Source: Grimontia celer (GTDB lineage Bacteria > Pseudomonadota > Gammaproteobacteria > Enterobacterales > Vibrionaceae). Taken from it: a stretch of 64,000 nt of DNA. Every line of letters begins with the position of its first letter. Position 1 is the stretch's first letter. The notes under the pieces were generated by a model. That model was not told the origin of the DNA and did not search any database. It saw only the letters and a list, made by a program, of their open reading frames with translations. A program made the position numbers and the translations under genes. The DNA lies in the NCBI RefSeq assembly GCF_900055185.1, contig NZ_FIZX01000002.1, positions 1,616,586-1,680,585 of the forward strand. Direction: 5' to 3'. Shown here one piece after another: positions 1 to 9,295 of the stretch.

Positions 1-2
1 CT

Positions 3-1631
3 GTCGGTATGGCGATTGCAGAAAGAGCACTGGCTGCTCAGTTCAACCGTGAAGGCCACGACATCGTTGACCACAACACTTATGCGTTCCTGGGTGACGG
101 CTGTCTGATGGAAGGTATCTCTCATGAAGCATGTTCGCTGGCAGGTACGCTGGGTCTGGGCAAGCTGATCGCGTTCTGGGATGACAACGGCATCTCTATC
201 GACGGTCACGTTGAAGGATGGTTCACTGACGACACACCTAAGCGTTTCGAAGCTTACGGCTGGCAGGTTATCCCAGCAGTAGATGGCCACGACGCTGATG
301 CGATTAACGCAGCGATTGAAGCTGCGAAAGCAGAAACTGGTCGTCCTACCCTGATTTGTACCAAAACCATCATCGGTTTCGGCTCACCAAACAAAGCAGG
401 CTCTCACGATTGTCACGGCGCACCACTGGGCGCTGACGAAATCAAAGCGGCACGTGAGTTCTTGGGTTGGGAACACCCTGCATTTGAAATCCCGGCTGAC
501 GTCTACGGTCAGTGGGACGCAAAAGAAGCTGGCGCAGCAAAAGAAGCGGCTTGGAACGAAAAACTGGCTGCGTACGAAGCTGCACACCCAGAGCTGGCGG
601 CAGAGTTCAAACGCCGTGTAAACGGCGACTTGCCTGCTGAGTGGGAAGAAAAAGCCAACCAAATCATCGCCGACCTGCAAGCGAACCCAGCAAACATTGC
701 GTCACGTAAAGCGTCTCAAAACGCGCTGGAAGCGTTCGGTGCGATGCTGCCTGAATTCATGGGTGGCTCAGCTGACCTGGCACCATCTAACCTGACCATG
801 TGGTCTGGCTCAAAAGCCCTGACCGGTGAAGATGCTTCCGGCAACTACATCCACTACGGTGTGCGTGAGTTCGGTATGACCGCGATCATCAACGGTATCG
901 CCCTGCACGGTGGTTTCGTCCCATACGGCGCGACCTTCCTGATGTTTATGGAATACGCGCGTAACGCGATGCGTATGGCGGCACTGATGAAAGTGCAGAA
1001 CATTCAGGTTTACACCCACGACTCCATCGGTCTGGGTGAAGATGGCCCAACGCACCAGCCGGTTGAACAAATCGCGTCTCTGCGCCTGACACCAAACATG
1101 AGCACATGGCGTCCATGTGATCAGGTAGAGTCTGCGGTTGCGTGGAAACTGGCGATTGAGCGTAAAGACGGTCCAAGCTCGCTGATTTTCTCGCGTCAAA
1201 ACCTCGCTCAACAAGAGCGTGACGCCGAGCAAGTGGCAAACATCGCCAAGGGTGGTTACATCCTGAAAGATTGTGCTGGCAAACCTGAACTTATCCTGAT
1301 TGCGACTGGTTCAGAAGTTGAACTGGCAGTTGAAGCAGCAGCACAGCTGTCTTCAGAAGGCAAAGCAGTTCGCGTGGTCTCTATCCCATCGACTGACGTG
1401 TTCGACAAGCAAGATGCGGCTTACCGTGAAGCGGTGCTGCCATCAGACGTGACAGCACGTGTGGCTATCGAAGCGGGCATTGCGGACTTCTGGTACAAGT
1501 ACGTGGGCTTTGACGGTCGTATCATCGGCATGCACACCTTCGGTGAATCTGCACCGGCGGGTGAGCTGTTCAAGATGTTCGGCTTCACCACTGAAAACGT
1601 GGTTGAGACGGCAAAAGAACTGCTGGCGTAA
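3..1631 (+). CDS. tkt: Transketolase, 5'-truncated by the window edge
   Basis: This is the thiamine-diphosphate enzyme of the non-oxidative pentose phosphate pathway, which moves two-carbon units between sugar phosphates in the cytosol. The frame is open to the left edge, and the residues VG before the first Met fit the family, so the start lies outside the window; roughly 120 N-terminal residues are missing from a protein of about 660. Visible family motifs are the TPP/Mg motif GDGCLMEG, the loop [13 protein letters not shown], and the transketolase motif [12 protein letters not shown] followed by FSRQNL. A hairpin terminator follows the stop by about 20 bases. The assignment is secure; whether it is the tktA or tktB paralogue cannot be told here. 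Confidence 0.97.
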   Translation, partial: VGMAIAERALAAQFNREGHDIVDHNTYAFLGDGCLMEGISHEACSLAGTLGLGKLIAFWDDNGISIDGHVEGWFTDDTPKRFEAYGWQVIPAVDGHDADAINAAIEAAKAETGRPTLICTKTIIGFGSPNKAGSHDCHGAPLGADEIKAAREFLGWEHPAFEIPADVYGQWDAKEAGAAKEAAWNEKLAAYEAAHPELAAEFKRRVNGDLPAEWEEKANQIIADLQANPANIASRKASQNALEAFGAMLPEFMGGSADLAPSNLTMWSGSKALTGEDASGNYIHYGVREFGMTAIINGIALHGGFVPYGATFLMFMEYARNAMRMAALMKVQNIQVYTHDSIGLGEDGPTHQPVEQIASLRLTPNMSTWRPCDQVESAVAWKLAIERKDGPSSLIFSRQNLAQQERDAEQVANIAKGGYILKDCAGKPELILIATGSEVELAVEAAAQLSSEGKAVRVVSIPSTDVFDKQDAAYREAVLPSDVTARVAIEAGIADFWYKYVGFDGRIIGMHTFGESAPAGELFKMFGFTTENVVETAKELLA

Positions 1632-1648
1632 GCACCCACTCAATACTG

Positions 1649-1675
1649 AAAACCCGCCATTTGGCGGGTTTTTTA
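1649..1675 (+). terminator. Rho-independent terminator after transketolase
   Basis: The arms AACCCGCC and GGCGGGTT flank a short ATTT loop and are followed by a run of T. The position, about 20 bases past the stop, fits the end of the tkt transcript. Confidence 0.9.
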
Positions 1676-1856
1676 TTGTCTATTTCTTTTATGAACGCTT
1701 AAGAGCAAACTGAAATTATTCATTACTTTCAATCTGATACCATGCTTTAGGCGCCCCTGAAAAAACAAAACTTTCCCACCCTACAAATTTTTGTGCCTCG
1801 TCCCTTTCGTATCGCCTCCTTAGACTGACAAAAAATCACGAACAAGGAGTGACAGC

Positions 1857-2555
1857 ATGACAACGGACACCAAAACAGCCAGTCAGGAATACATTGAATG
1901 GAATGTTGACCTTTCGGCCCCAATCTCAATAAAAGGCGGTTCGCTGCCTTTCTCAGACACCCCTATGGTGGGCGTAAAACGCATGATGTTTGAACGTCGT
2001 GGTGATGAAATTGCCCGACGTGCTACCTCTTGTGTTCGCTATGCACCAGGAAGCTCGTTCAAACCACACAGCCACCCAGGTGGTGAAGAATACGTTGTGC
2101 TGGAGGGTACATTCTCTGACCAAAATGGTGACTTCACCAAAGGCTGGTATGTACGCAATCCGGTTGGTTCAACTCACGCCCCTTTTACCAAAGAAGGTTG
2201 TGAGATCTTCGTGAAACTTTCTCAAGTGCCTTCGACCGAACCGGACTACTTCTACCTCAACACCAACGAAGCTGATTGGACATCAGTGTCTGAGCTCCAC
2301 AAAACGCTGTCTCTCTGGGATTCAGACCTCGAAGAAACCTCGTTAAATCAGCTAAAAGCGGGTTATCAATCCACAGAAGAAACCTTCGACAAGGTCGTTG
2401 AATACTTTGTTCTCTCTGGTAGTGCAACCATCAATGGTACTCAGTATGAACATCACTCTTGGATGCGCTTCCCCGCAAACACGCCTGTCACGATCGCTAC
2501 CAATAGCGGCGCGATGATTTACAGAAAAATTGGTGCAGGCGAAGTACGCGTTTAA
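1857..2555 (+). CDS. ChrR-type cupin domain protein
   Basis: The 232-residue protein has no signal peptide. It shows two cupin-like halves. The first carries a metal-type motif PHSHPGGEEYVVLEG at about residues 71-85, like the ChrR cupin family used as anti-sigma or metal-binding sensor domains. The second (about residues 175-230) keeps the fold pattern but no clear His cluster. The N-terminal zinc-binding domain that ChrR uses to hold a sigma factor is absent, and no sigma gene is adjacent, so an anti-sigma role is not supported. A good ribosome site (AAGGAG) precedes the ATG. It leads a same-strand group with a GST and an MBL hydrolase, which suggests a thiol or electrophile stress role (inference). 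Confidence 0.8.
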   Translation: MTTDTKTASQEYIEWNVDLSAPISIKGGSLPFSDTPMVGVKRMMFERRGDEIARRATSCVRYAPGSSFKPHSHPGGEEYVVLEGTFSDQNGDFTKGWYVRNPVGSTHAPFTKEGCEIFVKLSQVPSTEPDYFYLNTNEADWTSVSELHKTLSLWDSDLEETSLNQLKAGYQSTEETFDKVVEYFVLSGSATINGTQYEHHSWMRFPANTPVTIATNSGAMIYRKIGAGEVRV

Positions 2556-2615
2556 CCCTTCTGCTCAACATATTCATAAAAAACAACAGCCGGAAAAACC
2601 GGATAAGGAAAAGTC

Positions 2616-3257
2616 ATGTCTTCGGAAAGCAAAATCGCGTTATATGAAACTACGGGCTTCCCCAACCCTGCACGTGTTCGGGCAGCGTTGGCTGAAAAAG
2701 GATCTTTGAGTCAGGTAGAGTTTATCGAGGTTGATGTGATGAACCTTGAGCATCGAACTGAAGCGTTTTACGCCATAAACCCATTGGGAACGGTACCTGT
2801 ATTGCGTACGCTGGAAGGTGAATACCTTTCAGAATCTACCGCTATTACCGAGTACATTGATGCCTTTTTTGATGGGCCATCTCTCACAGGTACAACCCCA
2901 CTTGAGCGTGGCATGATTCACATGATGCAACGCCGTGCCGAAGCTATGGTGATGGATGCAGTCGGCACCTATTTCCACCATGCCACAAAAGGTCTGGGTC
3001 CAGCACTCGAAACTTATCAGTGCAGTGAGTGGGGCAATCATCAGAAGCAACGTGCACTAGCCGGTTTTTCGTACTTCAACCAACACCTGGAGCACAACTT
3101 GTACGTGGCTGCAGATACCTTCTCGATGGCTGATATCACGTTATTCTACGGTCTGGCATTTGCAGAATTTGCTGGCATCGATATTCCGGCGGAGCTCACC
3201 AACCTAATTGGTTGGAGACAAACTATGTCGGAGCGGCCTTGTTTTTCTGCAAGCTAA
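2616..3257 (+). CDS. Glutathione S-transferase family protein
   Basis: The 213-residue cytosolic protein has the GST layout. A thioredoxin-like N-terminal half carries the conserved cis-proline region NPLGTVPVL and the glutathione-contact motif LSESTAITEYID (about residues 71-82). An all-helical C-terminal half carries FSMADITLFYGL, the usual N-capping box region. The family conjugates glutathione to electrophiles or reduces thiol adducts; the substrate cannot be read. It lies 60 bases after the cupin gene with its own ribosome site (AAGGAAAAG) and 12 bases before the MBL gene, so the three are likely cotranscribed. Confidence 0.9.
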   Translation: MSSESKIALYETTGFPNPARVRAALAEKGSLSQVEFIEVDVMNLEHRTEAFYAINPLGTVPVLRTLEGEYLSESTAITEYIDAFFDGPSLTGTTPLERGMIHMMQRRAEAMVMDAVGTYFHHATKGLGPALETYQCSEWGNHQKQRALAGFSYFNQHLEHNLYVAADTFSMADITLFYGLAFAEFAGIDIPAELTNLIGWRQTMSERPCFSAS

Positions 3258-3269
3258 AGGAGATGCGCC

Positions 3270-4049
3270 ATGAAAGTGCAGCCTTTCTTCCACACTGAGA
3301 CCGGCTCCCTGACCTATGTTGTCTCCGACAGTGGTTTAGCACTGATTATCGACCCGGTTTTGGACTACAAAGACGGCGATATTTCGCATAGCCATATCGA
3401 CAATATTCTCGAATACATCAGGCGAAAAGGCCTTGAGCTTCGTTTCGTGCTAGACACACATATCCATGCTGACCACTTATCAGCATCACACTATGTGCGC
3501 GAATCTACCGGAGCGAAGACGGTGATCAGTCAGAGAATCAAAGATGTTTTCTCACAGTGGAAGAGTAAATTCGGGCTTAGCAAACTCGCCACGTTTGATT
3601 TTTTAGTGAACGGCAACTCAAAACTTCACTTCGGCTCAAAAATCATTGAAGTTATTGAAACACCGGGCCACACGCCAGCATGTGTCACATATAAAATCGC
3701 TGATAACGTATTCGTGGGAGACACGCTTTTTGCGCCAGACAAAGGAACATCCAGAGTTGATTTCCCTGGTGGTAGTGCAGAAGAGCTCTATCGCTCGGTT
3801 CAAAAGCTGTATGCACTCCCTAGCACCACAAATGTTTACCTTTGCCACGATTACCCACCTATGGGTGCATCGCCAACTATGTGTGTGAAATTGGATTGGC
3901 AAAAACGTAGAAACGTCATGTTGCGTCAAAGCACAACCATCGATGAATATGTCTTCGCCAGAAACCAGCGTGATGGCTCGCTAAAAGCACCGAAGTTGCT
4001 AGACATAGCGGTGCCTTTCAACCTGACATTCAAACTACCTAAAGCCTGA
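3270..4049 (+). CDS. MBL-fold hydrolase, persulfide-dioxygenase-like
   Basis: The 259-residue protein has the metallo-beta-lactamase metal motif HIHADH (about residues 65-70), a second ligand region ETPGHTPACV, and the Asp in VGDTLF. The order of motifs, and LCHDYPP near the C-terminus, match the ETHE1/Blh branch, whose members oxidise glutathione persulfide or handle related thiols. The neighbouring GST supports a glutathione-linked substrate. No rhodanese domain is fused. Start is set by AAAGGAGATG just upstream. Sulfide or persulfide handling is inference from family and context; a glyoxalase-II-like thioesterase is the main alternative. Confidence 0.85.
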   Translation: MKVQPFFHTETGSLTYVVSDSGLALIIDPVLDYKDGDISHSHIDNILEYIRRKGLELRFVLDTHIHADHLSASHYVRESTGAKTVISQRIKDVFSQWKSKFGLSKLATFDFLVNGNSKLHFGSKIIEVIETPGHTPACVTYKIADNVFVGDTLFAPDKGTSRVDFPGGSAEELYRSVQKLYALPSTTNVYLCHDYPPMGASPTMCVKLDWQKRRNVMLRQSTTIDEYVFARNQRDGSLKAPKLLDIAVPFNLTFKLPKA

Positions 4050-4055
4050 AGATAA

Positions 4056-4088
4056 AAGAAGACTGGATAAGATATCCAGTCTTCTTTC
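4056..4088. terminator. Bidirectional terminator between MBL gene and LysR gene
   Basis: A perfect 14-bp inverted repeat (arms AAGAAGACTGGATA and TATCCAGTCTTCTT, loop AGA) sits between two converging genes, with T-rich flanks on both strands. Confidence 0.9.
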
Positions 4089-4112
4089 TCTGAAATTTAG
4101 ATCCTGTCACCT

Positions 4113-5069
4113 CTAGCTTACTGTCGACAGCAACCAGTCACGGAACACGCTGATCCTTTCCTCTTCCGATGCTTCGTTTTTCCACACCAAAAAGTAGCAA
4201 AATCGCGAGCGGAACTGATATTTTTCCGGGGTAAACGGGCAAACAAGCTCCCCGGACCTCAACTCATCCTCGATTAACCGGCTCCGTCCAAGAGCCAGTC
4301 CACTACCCCGGCGAGCGAGTTCGATAACACTGGAAAAATCGTTTATTTTAAGCCCATGCAACTTTCCAGGAAGGGGCACATCGACATTGTCTGACCATTC
4401 TTGCCATGACGGATACCCGTTGCTCGCGGGAACAGAATAATCATGCAGCAGAGGTATGCCTTGCAAACCCTCAGGCGGTTTTTCAGTCAAGCCATACTTC
4501 TGAGCAAACTCAGGTGAACAGACGGGGAAGATATCTTCAAACATCAAATGCTGTGCACACAATCCTTCCCATTGCCCCAACCCATAACGCACACCAATAT
4601 CAATATTCCGCTCAGCGTAATCGACCAACGCAACGTCAGTCTCAACCTGAATATCACAATCCTCATGCTCCAACTGAAAAGTATTTACTCTTGAAAGCAG
4701 CCATTTGGATGCGATAGAGGGGCTTGCTGAAACAGTGATAGCATTTTCTTCATGCTCATCAAACAAGCTGTTCAGGCCCCGGCCAATCAGTTCAAAGCCA
4801 CGATGAATATCGGGAAACGCGCGAAGGGCATCTTCTGTTAAGGTCAGTCTCGAGGAACCTGATGTCGCCCTGTCGAAGAGTCGGATATCAAGCCAATCTT
4901 CCAATTGTCTAACCTGCTGACCAACAGCTGCAGGTGTTACACTAAGCTCTTGCGCAGCACCAGCAAAGCTATGGTGCCTTGCTGCCGCTTCAAACGCTCT
5001 TATCCCATTAAGATGGGCAATCCTGTTCCCTTTCTTTTTATAAAAACGTTTCTTTGGTGAATCCATCAT
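4113..5069 (-). CDS. LysR-family regulator (GcvA-like)
   Basis: The protein has an N-terminal winged helix-turn-helix (AARHHSFAGAAQELSVTPAA) and a LysR substrate-binding domain. The sequence HLNGIRAFEAAARHHSF at the start of the HTH is typical of the GcvA branch, which often controls nearby transport or catabolic genes. The frame stays open to 5135, but only the paired ATGs at 5069/5066 have a ribosome site (AAAGG), giving about 318 residues, the usual length. It converges with the MBL gene and faces a long non-coding stretch before the SDR gene, which is its most plausible target. The effector is unknown. Confidence 0.88.
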   Translation of the reverse strand: MMDSPKKRFYKKKGNRIAHLNGIRAFEAAARHHSFAGAAQELSVTPAAVGQQVRQLEDWLDIRLFDRATSGSSRLTLTEDALRAFPDIHRGFELIGRGLNSLFDEHEENAITVSASPSIASKWLLSRVNTFQLEHEDCDIQVETDVALVDYAERNIDIGVRYGLGQWEGLCAQHLMFEDIFPVCSPEFAQKYGLTEKPPEGLQGIPLLHDYSVPASNGYPSWQEWSDNVDVPLPGKLHGLKINDFSSVIELARRGSGLALGRSRLIEDELRSGELVCPFTPEKYQFRSRFCYFLVWKNEASEEERISVFRDWLLSTVS

Positions 5070-5744
5070 CCAACCTTTTGTATTTGTACAATTTCTCTGA
5101 TCTGAGCTGGTCATCCCGATAACAGATATACACAAACAACCTTAGGGCCTTTTTTAAATATAGATGCACACTTGGATTATTCATTCTGTTATATTAACAA
5201 CACCTAATTATGTAGGAGAAACCGGACAAAAATTAATCATTACGAAGTAAAATTTAATATAATTAACATTCAATTAAAAATATCAGATTATAGAAGAGAT
5301 ACAAACACCATTATATTAGCAATAGCTCAAAGCAATCAGATTATATAAGACTAAAAAGCCAAAAAACATCAAAGGAATGAAAATTAGTCACTATTATTTA
5401 ATAACTTACTAACTTACACGTATTTAAAAAGGCAAAATCACTGCTTTATAGTGAACGATCATCTAGTACTTTTATCATGCTAACTTTCTTGAAAAAGATA
5501 AGGTGGAAATATAAAAATCATCACTTAAAGCCAATATGAAATTAATCCAAACCTAATAGGCGCTAATAATTCTCCTGAAGGCGTATTCTTTAGTGCTCAG
5601 ATGACAAACTAAGACACAGCAACATTTTTAGTGCTTTCTTTTGGCGACAAAGAAAAACTTCTCCGCCTCCCAATCAAACATGCCTCGACCCGAGCCGTGA
5701 ACGCGTTAGCATTCAGAATCAGTACGTTAATCATGGAGGTTGCA
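5070..5744. other. AT-rich non-coding stretch between LysR and SDR genes
   Basis: About 675 bases without a convincing gene. The sequence is markedly AT-rich with many short A/T runs and probably holds the divergent promoters of the LysR and SDR genes. An upstream extension of the SDR frame from 5631 has no ribosome site and is not supported. No clear RNA gene or repeat was recognised. Confidence 0.6.
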
Positions 5745-6419
5745 ATGACGACATCAGCTGCAAAACCCCTGGCGGTGATCGCTGGCTACGGTGAGGGTCT
5801 GGGAGAAGCACTCAAAAACACTTTCAAGAACGATGGTTACCACGTTGTCACCATCAGCCGTTCAGGTGGGATGTTCCTTGCAGACACAACAGATAGAAAT
5901 GAAGTTAATCGCGCGTTTGCTCAGATCAGTGCCCTTCATGGCACACCGGATGTCGTGATTTGCAACACCGCTATGCTGACTATTGAGCGCTTCCTTTCAA
6001 CAACACCAGCAAGGTTTGAAGAAACTTGGCGTAGGTCCGTGATGAGCGTTTTCAATATCTCACAGGCAGTGATTCCAATGATGATAAAGCAAGGCGGTGG
6101 CACCTTGCTGGTAACGGGTGCAACAGCAGGTATCCGCGGCAACAAGAACTTCAGCGCGTTCTCATCTGCAAAATTTGCCTTACGCGGTCTCACTCAATCG
6201 CTCGCAAGAGAATTCCAGCCACAGCGCATCCACGTCGCCCACGTGATTGTTGATGGAATTTTGTGGTCACCGAAAAGTCGCGATCGCTTCCCAGCCCTTC
6301 AGCACGAGAACGCCATCGATCCAAACGAAGCCGCCAGTGCGTATCTTAGCCTGACCAAACAGTCTGCCAGCGCATGGACTCAGGAAATAGATATTCGCCC
6401 ATATAACGAGCTGTTTTGA
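5745..6419 (+). CDS. Short-chain dehydrogenase family protein lacking the catalytic Tyr
   Basis: The 224-residue protein has a Rossmann start with the variant glycine motif GYGEGLG, the NTA motif after strand 4, and the Ser of LVTGAT. The usual YxxxK active site reads FSSAK, so Tyr is replaced by Phe while Lys is kept. The motif HVAHVIVDG follows as in a known SDR subgroup with the same replacement. Reductase chemistry of the normal kind is therefore doubtful. Start is chosen at 5745 because of GGAGG five bases upstream. It lies ten bases before the flavin oxidase gene and is probably cotranscribed. Confidence 0.87.
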   Translation: MTTSAAKPLAVIAGYGEGLGEALKNTFKNDGYHVVTISRSGGMFLADTTDRNEVNRAFAQISALHGTPDVVICNTAMLTIERFLSTTPARFEETWRRSVMSVFNISQAVIPMMIKQGGGTLLVTGATAGIRGNKNFSAFSSAKFALRGLTQSLAREFQPQRIHVAHVIVDGILWSPKSRDRFPALQHENAIDPNEAASAYLSLTKQSASAWTQEIDIRPYNELF

Positions 6420-6429
6420 ACAAGGAGAC

Positions 6430-7542
6430 ATGATGATGAACGAGCATACTCAAACCGTCATCGTCGGCGGCGGACTAAGCGGACTTTATGCTGCCTATTT
6501 GCTAGAGCAACAAAATCAGGATTACCTGTTGTTAGAAGCACGGGATCGTTTTGGAGGACGAATAGTCTCTGCGTCACCGGATGCACAGACAGCCAGAGTC
6601 GATCTCGGCCCATCCTGGTTCTGGCCGAACATCAACCCACGAATTTCCGCATTGGCCGAAGCCCTTGGTATTCCAAGTTATAAGCAACATGGTGAAGGTC
6701 ATTATCTTGTCGAAAAAGCCCGGGGGGCGCCGCCGCAAGCGATAAATGTTGGGTATGACATTATGCCTGACACCTTTCGCCTTGAAGGCGGTATGCAAGC
6801 GATGGTCGATGGCTTACTGGAAAAGCTTCAAGCGGAAAAACGAATTACGGGCAGCAAGCTAACGGAAGTTTCTTTGAACAATGGCACTTACACCCTGAGC
6901 TATACGAAGTCGGGGGAGACTAAGACGCTGCAGACACAAAACATTATTTTTGCTATGCCGCTGAGATTGATTGCACGCACTGTGAGTTTTACCCCGTCAT
7001 TGAACCCTGATCTGCTGAATACTTTTGACGGCACGGAGACCTGGATGGCGGCACATGCCAAAGCTGTATTTATCTATGACAAACCTTTCTGGCGCGACAA
7101 TGGTTTTTCGGGTTCAGCTTCGAGCAATGTAGGACCTTTAGTGGAAATCCATGACGCTTCGCCAGAGTTAAATGGTCAGCCCGAATATGGAGCAATCATG
7201 GGCTTTATGGGCATTAACGCCGCAGCGCGGAAAACCGCAGGCGATGAGACATTGAAAAAACTCATTCAGCAACAACTTGTCAGAATGTTTGGGTCTGATG
7301 CTGAAAATCCCGTTTCCATTCAGTATATCGATTGGTTTCAGGAGAAGTACACGGCTACCAATGATGACATGGCGACAATGCATGGGCTGTATGGCTTTAG
7401 CCAGCAAGATGAAAACCACCCAAACGTTTTCTTTGCGGGGACAGAATCCTCCCGCGCTTATGGCGGATATCTGGAAGGCGCGTTAGACGCGGCTGAAAGG
7501 GCCGTCGAAGCCTTGATGGAAACATCCCTTCAGCATTGCTAA
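6430..7542 (+). CDS. FAD-dependent amine oxidase family protein
   Basis: The 370-residue protein starts with the FAD-binding motif VIVGGGLSGLYAA, followed by LLEARDRFGGRI, and ends with FFAGTESSRAYGGYLEGALDAAERA, the C-terminal FAD-contact motif of the flavin-containing amine oxidase family. Members oxidise amines, amino acids or carotenoid-like substrates. No signal peptide is seen. Three ATGs are in tandem; AGGAG lies best for the second or third (6433, 6436), so the true N-terminus may be one or two residues shorter. It is paired with the SDR-like gene upstream. The substrate is unknown. Confidence 0.9.
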   Translation: MMMNEHTQTVIVGGGLSGLYAAYLLEQQNQDYLLLEARDRFGGRIVSASPDAQTARVDLGPSWFWPNINPRISALAEALGIPSYKQHGEGHYLVEKARGAPPQAINVGYDIMPDTFRLEGGMQAMVDGLLEKLQAEKRITGSKLTEVSLNNGTYTLSYTKSGETKTLQTQNIIFAMPLRLIARTVSFTPSLNPDLLNTFDGTETWMAAHAKAVFIYDKPFWRDNGFSGSASSNVGPLVEIHDASPELNGQPEYGAIMGFMGINAAARKTAGDETLKKLIQQQLVRMFGSDAENPVSIQYIDWFQEKYTATNDDMATMHGLYGFSQQDENHPNVFFAGTESSRAYGGYLEGALDAAERAVEALMETSLQHC

Positions 7543-7552
7543 AGGGGTATCT

Positions 7553-7936
7553 TCAAAAACTATTGCTGAAAATGCCTTTGGGATCGCAACCGTAACGATT
7601 GGTTCCTTTGGTGCCACGCAGCAAAGTGAAGACCAGAAAAACCAAAGGCCCTACAACAGGAATGATGTTAATCATCCACCACCAGCCGGATTTGTTGATA
7701 TCATGCAATCGACGGACAGTCACACCGATTGCAGGAAGCAATGTAATGGCAAACCACAAAGGTGCGGCATGTAAATCTGTCACCTGGAAATTGTTCAATC
7801 CCACTTCGGCAATATCTATCCAGATGCAAAGAGCCAGTACTATGTTTTGAATGAGGAAAAAGCCCCAGTATTCCCGCCGTCTTGCCCTGCCTGAAAACTT
7901 TGCGTAATTCAAAAACGCAACAAACAGCCATTTCAT
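7553..7936 (-). CDS. DUF805 family inner-membrane protein
   Basis: The 127-residue protein begins with the DUF805 signature NYAKFSGRARRREYWGFFL, followed by hydrophobic segments and the family motif VTVRRLHDINKSGWWW. About four membrane helices are likely. The function of the family is unknown. The start at 7936 has AAGGA upstream; a frame extension of nine residues has none. A paralogue lies at 23831-24232. It converges with the flavin oxidase gene. Confidence 0.88.
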   Translation of the reverse strand: MKWLFVAFLNYAKFSGRARRREYWGFFLIQNIVLALCIWIDIAEVGLNNFQVTDLHAAPLWFAITLLPAIGVTVRRLHDINKSGWWWMINIIPVVGPLVFLVFTLLRGTKGTNRYGCDPKGIFSNSF

Positions 7937-8354
7937 TCTCGTATCCTTACTACTGCAGGCCACGTTATTTTTGTTTTGTATGGCCTTGGCTCGGGGTATT
8001 TAGCGCCACTGATTAAAACGCGGGTTTAAACTACCAAAAGCCTGACCTTTGTAGGTGAACTCACTACACAAAACGACCGTTTTGGCTTTCATTTACGCTG
8101 GCATTGTCATTTTTGAGGCGTATTTCTCAGCTCTAAAAAGTCACAAACTTTAATGAAACCCTTCAAATTCAAGCGCCAGCGAGCCTCAGTTCGTCATTAC
8201 TCACTACCTCCAAACAACCATCGTCGTCGCAACTTTCAAAGCTTTGAATCCTCAAAACGCGCCTTTTCAAGATATCCAGTTGAATAAGCGCAAGCTCAAA
8301 TGTATATTGCGAACGATTTTGATAACCATTTTCATTTATGAAAAGGAGAAGTAA
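7937..8354. other. Intergenic region upstream of the siderophore uptake operon
   Basis: About 420 bases with no supported gene. It holds the divergent promoter area of the DUF805 gene and of the siderophore operon, including a Fur-like site near its right end. Confidence 0.6.
8319..8339 (+). promoter_or_regulatory. Probable Fur box before the siderophore operon
   Basis: GATAACCATTTTCATTTAT matches the 19-base Fur consensus at 12 positions by eye and lies 15 bases before the ATG of the binding-protein gene, where a bound repressor would block transcription. Fur control fits the function of the operon. Confidence 0.6.
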
Positions 8355-9266
8355 ATGAAAACTTTCATCCACGCCGCATTGCTTTCTTTGGCCGCCACTT
8401 CTGCTATGGCGTCAGACTCGGTTGTAATAGAACACCGCATGGGACAAACCGAAGTTCACGGTGTGCCTGATCGCGTCGTCGTCATTGGTTTGGGCTCTCT
8501 AGATGCTGTCAACGCGTTGGGTATTAATCCTGTTGCGGTATCCAAAACGCTGCCTCAAGTCCCTGCTTACCTGGAAAAATACAAAGACGACAAGTACGCC
8601 AATGTCGGTAGCCTGTTTGAACCGAATTTCGAAGAAATCTATAACCAGAACCCAGACATCATCATAGTGGGCCCACGTAGCTCCACCAGCTACGACGAAC
8701 TCTCTAAAATTGCCCCAACAGTGGTCTTCGCCGCGGACAACTCAAAAGGCTACTGGAAAGCCACTCAGGAGCAATGGCGCAATCTGGGCAAAGTCTTTGG
8801 CAAAGAAGCATTGGTTGAAGAAAAAATCGCAGCCATGGATAAAGAGTTCAAAGCCATTAACAACTACAACCAGACAAATGTTGTCGATGCCCTGACAATC
8901 ATGAGTGCTGGCGGCAAACTGTCTTCTTTTGGTGCTGACTCCCGTTTCTCTGCCATCTACACAGACTTTGGTTTTAACGAGTCTGTAAAAGGCATCAAAG
9001 CATCAAACCACGGCGATATGATCTCGTTTGAATTTATTCGCGAGTCTGACCCAAAAACATTGCTGGTGATTGACCGTGATACCCTGATCAACCCTGCTGA
9101 AAGTGAAACCCGTGAGCAGTTTGATAACGATCTGATCAAAGCAACCCAAGCTTACAAGAACAACAAGATGACCTATCTGGATTTGAACGCCTGGTATCTG
9201 TCTATGTCCGGCATCACTGCGACTGAGCAAATGATTTCTGACATCAAAAATAGCGTTGATCTATAA
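8355..9266 (+). CDS. Periplasmic ferric-siderophore binding protein (VctP/FatB-like)
   Basis: The 303-residue protein starts with a cleavable signal peptide ending near SAMA and has the class III fold pattern of siderophore receptors: VPDRVVVIGLGSLDAVNALG, then EEIYNQNPDIIIVGP, typical of the FatB/YclQ/VctP group. It captures ferric catecholate or similar complexes in the periplasm. The ATG follows AAAAGGAGAAG. The order binding protein, two permeases, ATPase, AraC regulator, TonB receptor is the order I recall for the V. cholerae vct locus, which supports catechol siderophore uptake; the exact ligand is not readable. Confidence 0.92.
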   Translation: MKTFIHAALLSLAATSAMASDSVVIEHRMGQTEVHGVPDRVVVIGLGSLDAVNALGINPVAVSKTLPQVPAYLEKYKDDKYANVGSLFEPNFEEIYNQNPDIIIVGPRSSTSYDELSKIAPTVVFAADNSKGYWKATQEQWRNLGKVFGKEALVEEKIAAMDKEFKAINNYNQTNVVDALTIMSAGGKLSSFGADSRFSAIYTDFGFNESVKGIKASNHGDMISFEFIRESDPKTLLVIDRDTLINPAESETREQFDNDLIKATQAYKNNKMTYLDLNAWYLSMSGITATEQMISDIKNSVDL

Positions 9267-9295
9267 GCGACAGCCCTAAGAAACTGAGGTATACC

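Noticed and set aside
810-1239. Open frames antisense to transketolase
   Set aside because: Shadows of a strongly coding gene with biased codons; no ribosome sites or recognisable protein features.
5070-5135. Longer start of the GcvA-like LysR gene at 5135
   Set aside because: No ribosome site there; the extra 22 residues do not look like a LysR N-terminus, and 5069 has AAAGG.
1857-7542. ECF sigma-ChrR singlet-oxygen operon of the kind with amine oxidase and SDR genes
   Set aside because: No sigma gene is adjacent, the cupin lacks the zinc domain, and the DUF1365/cyclopropane synthase genes of that operon are absent.
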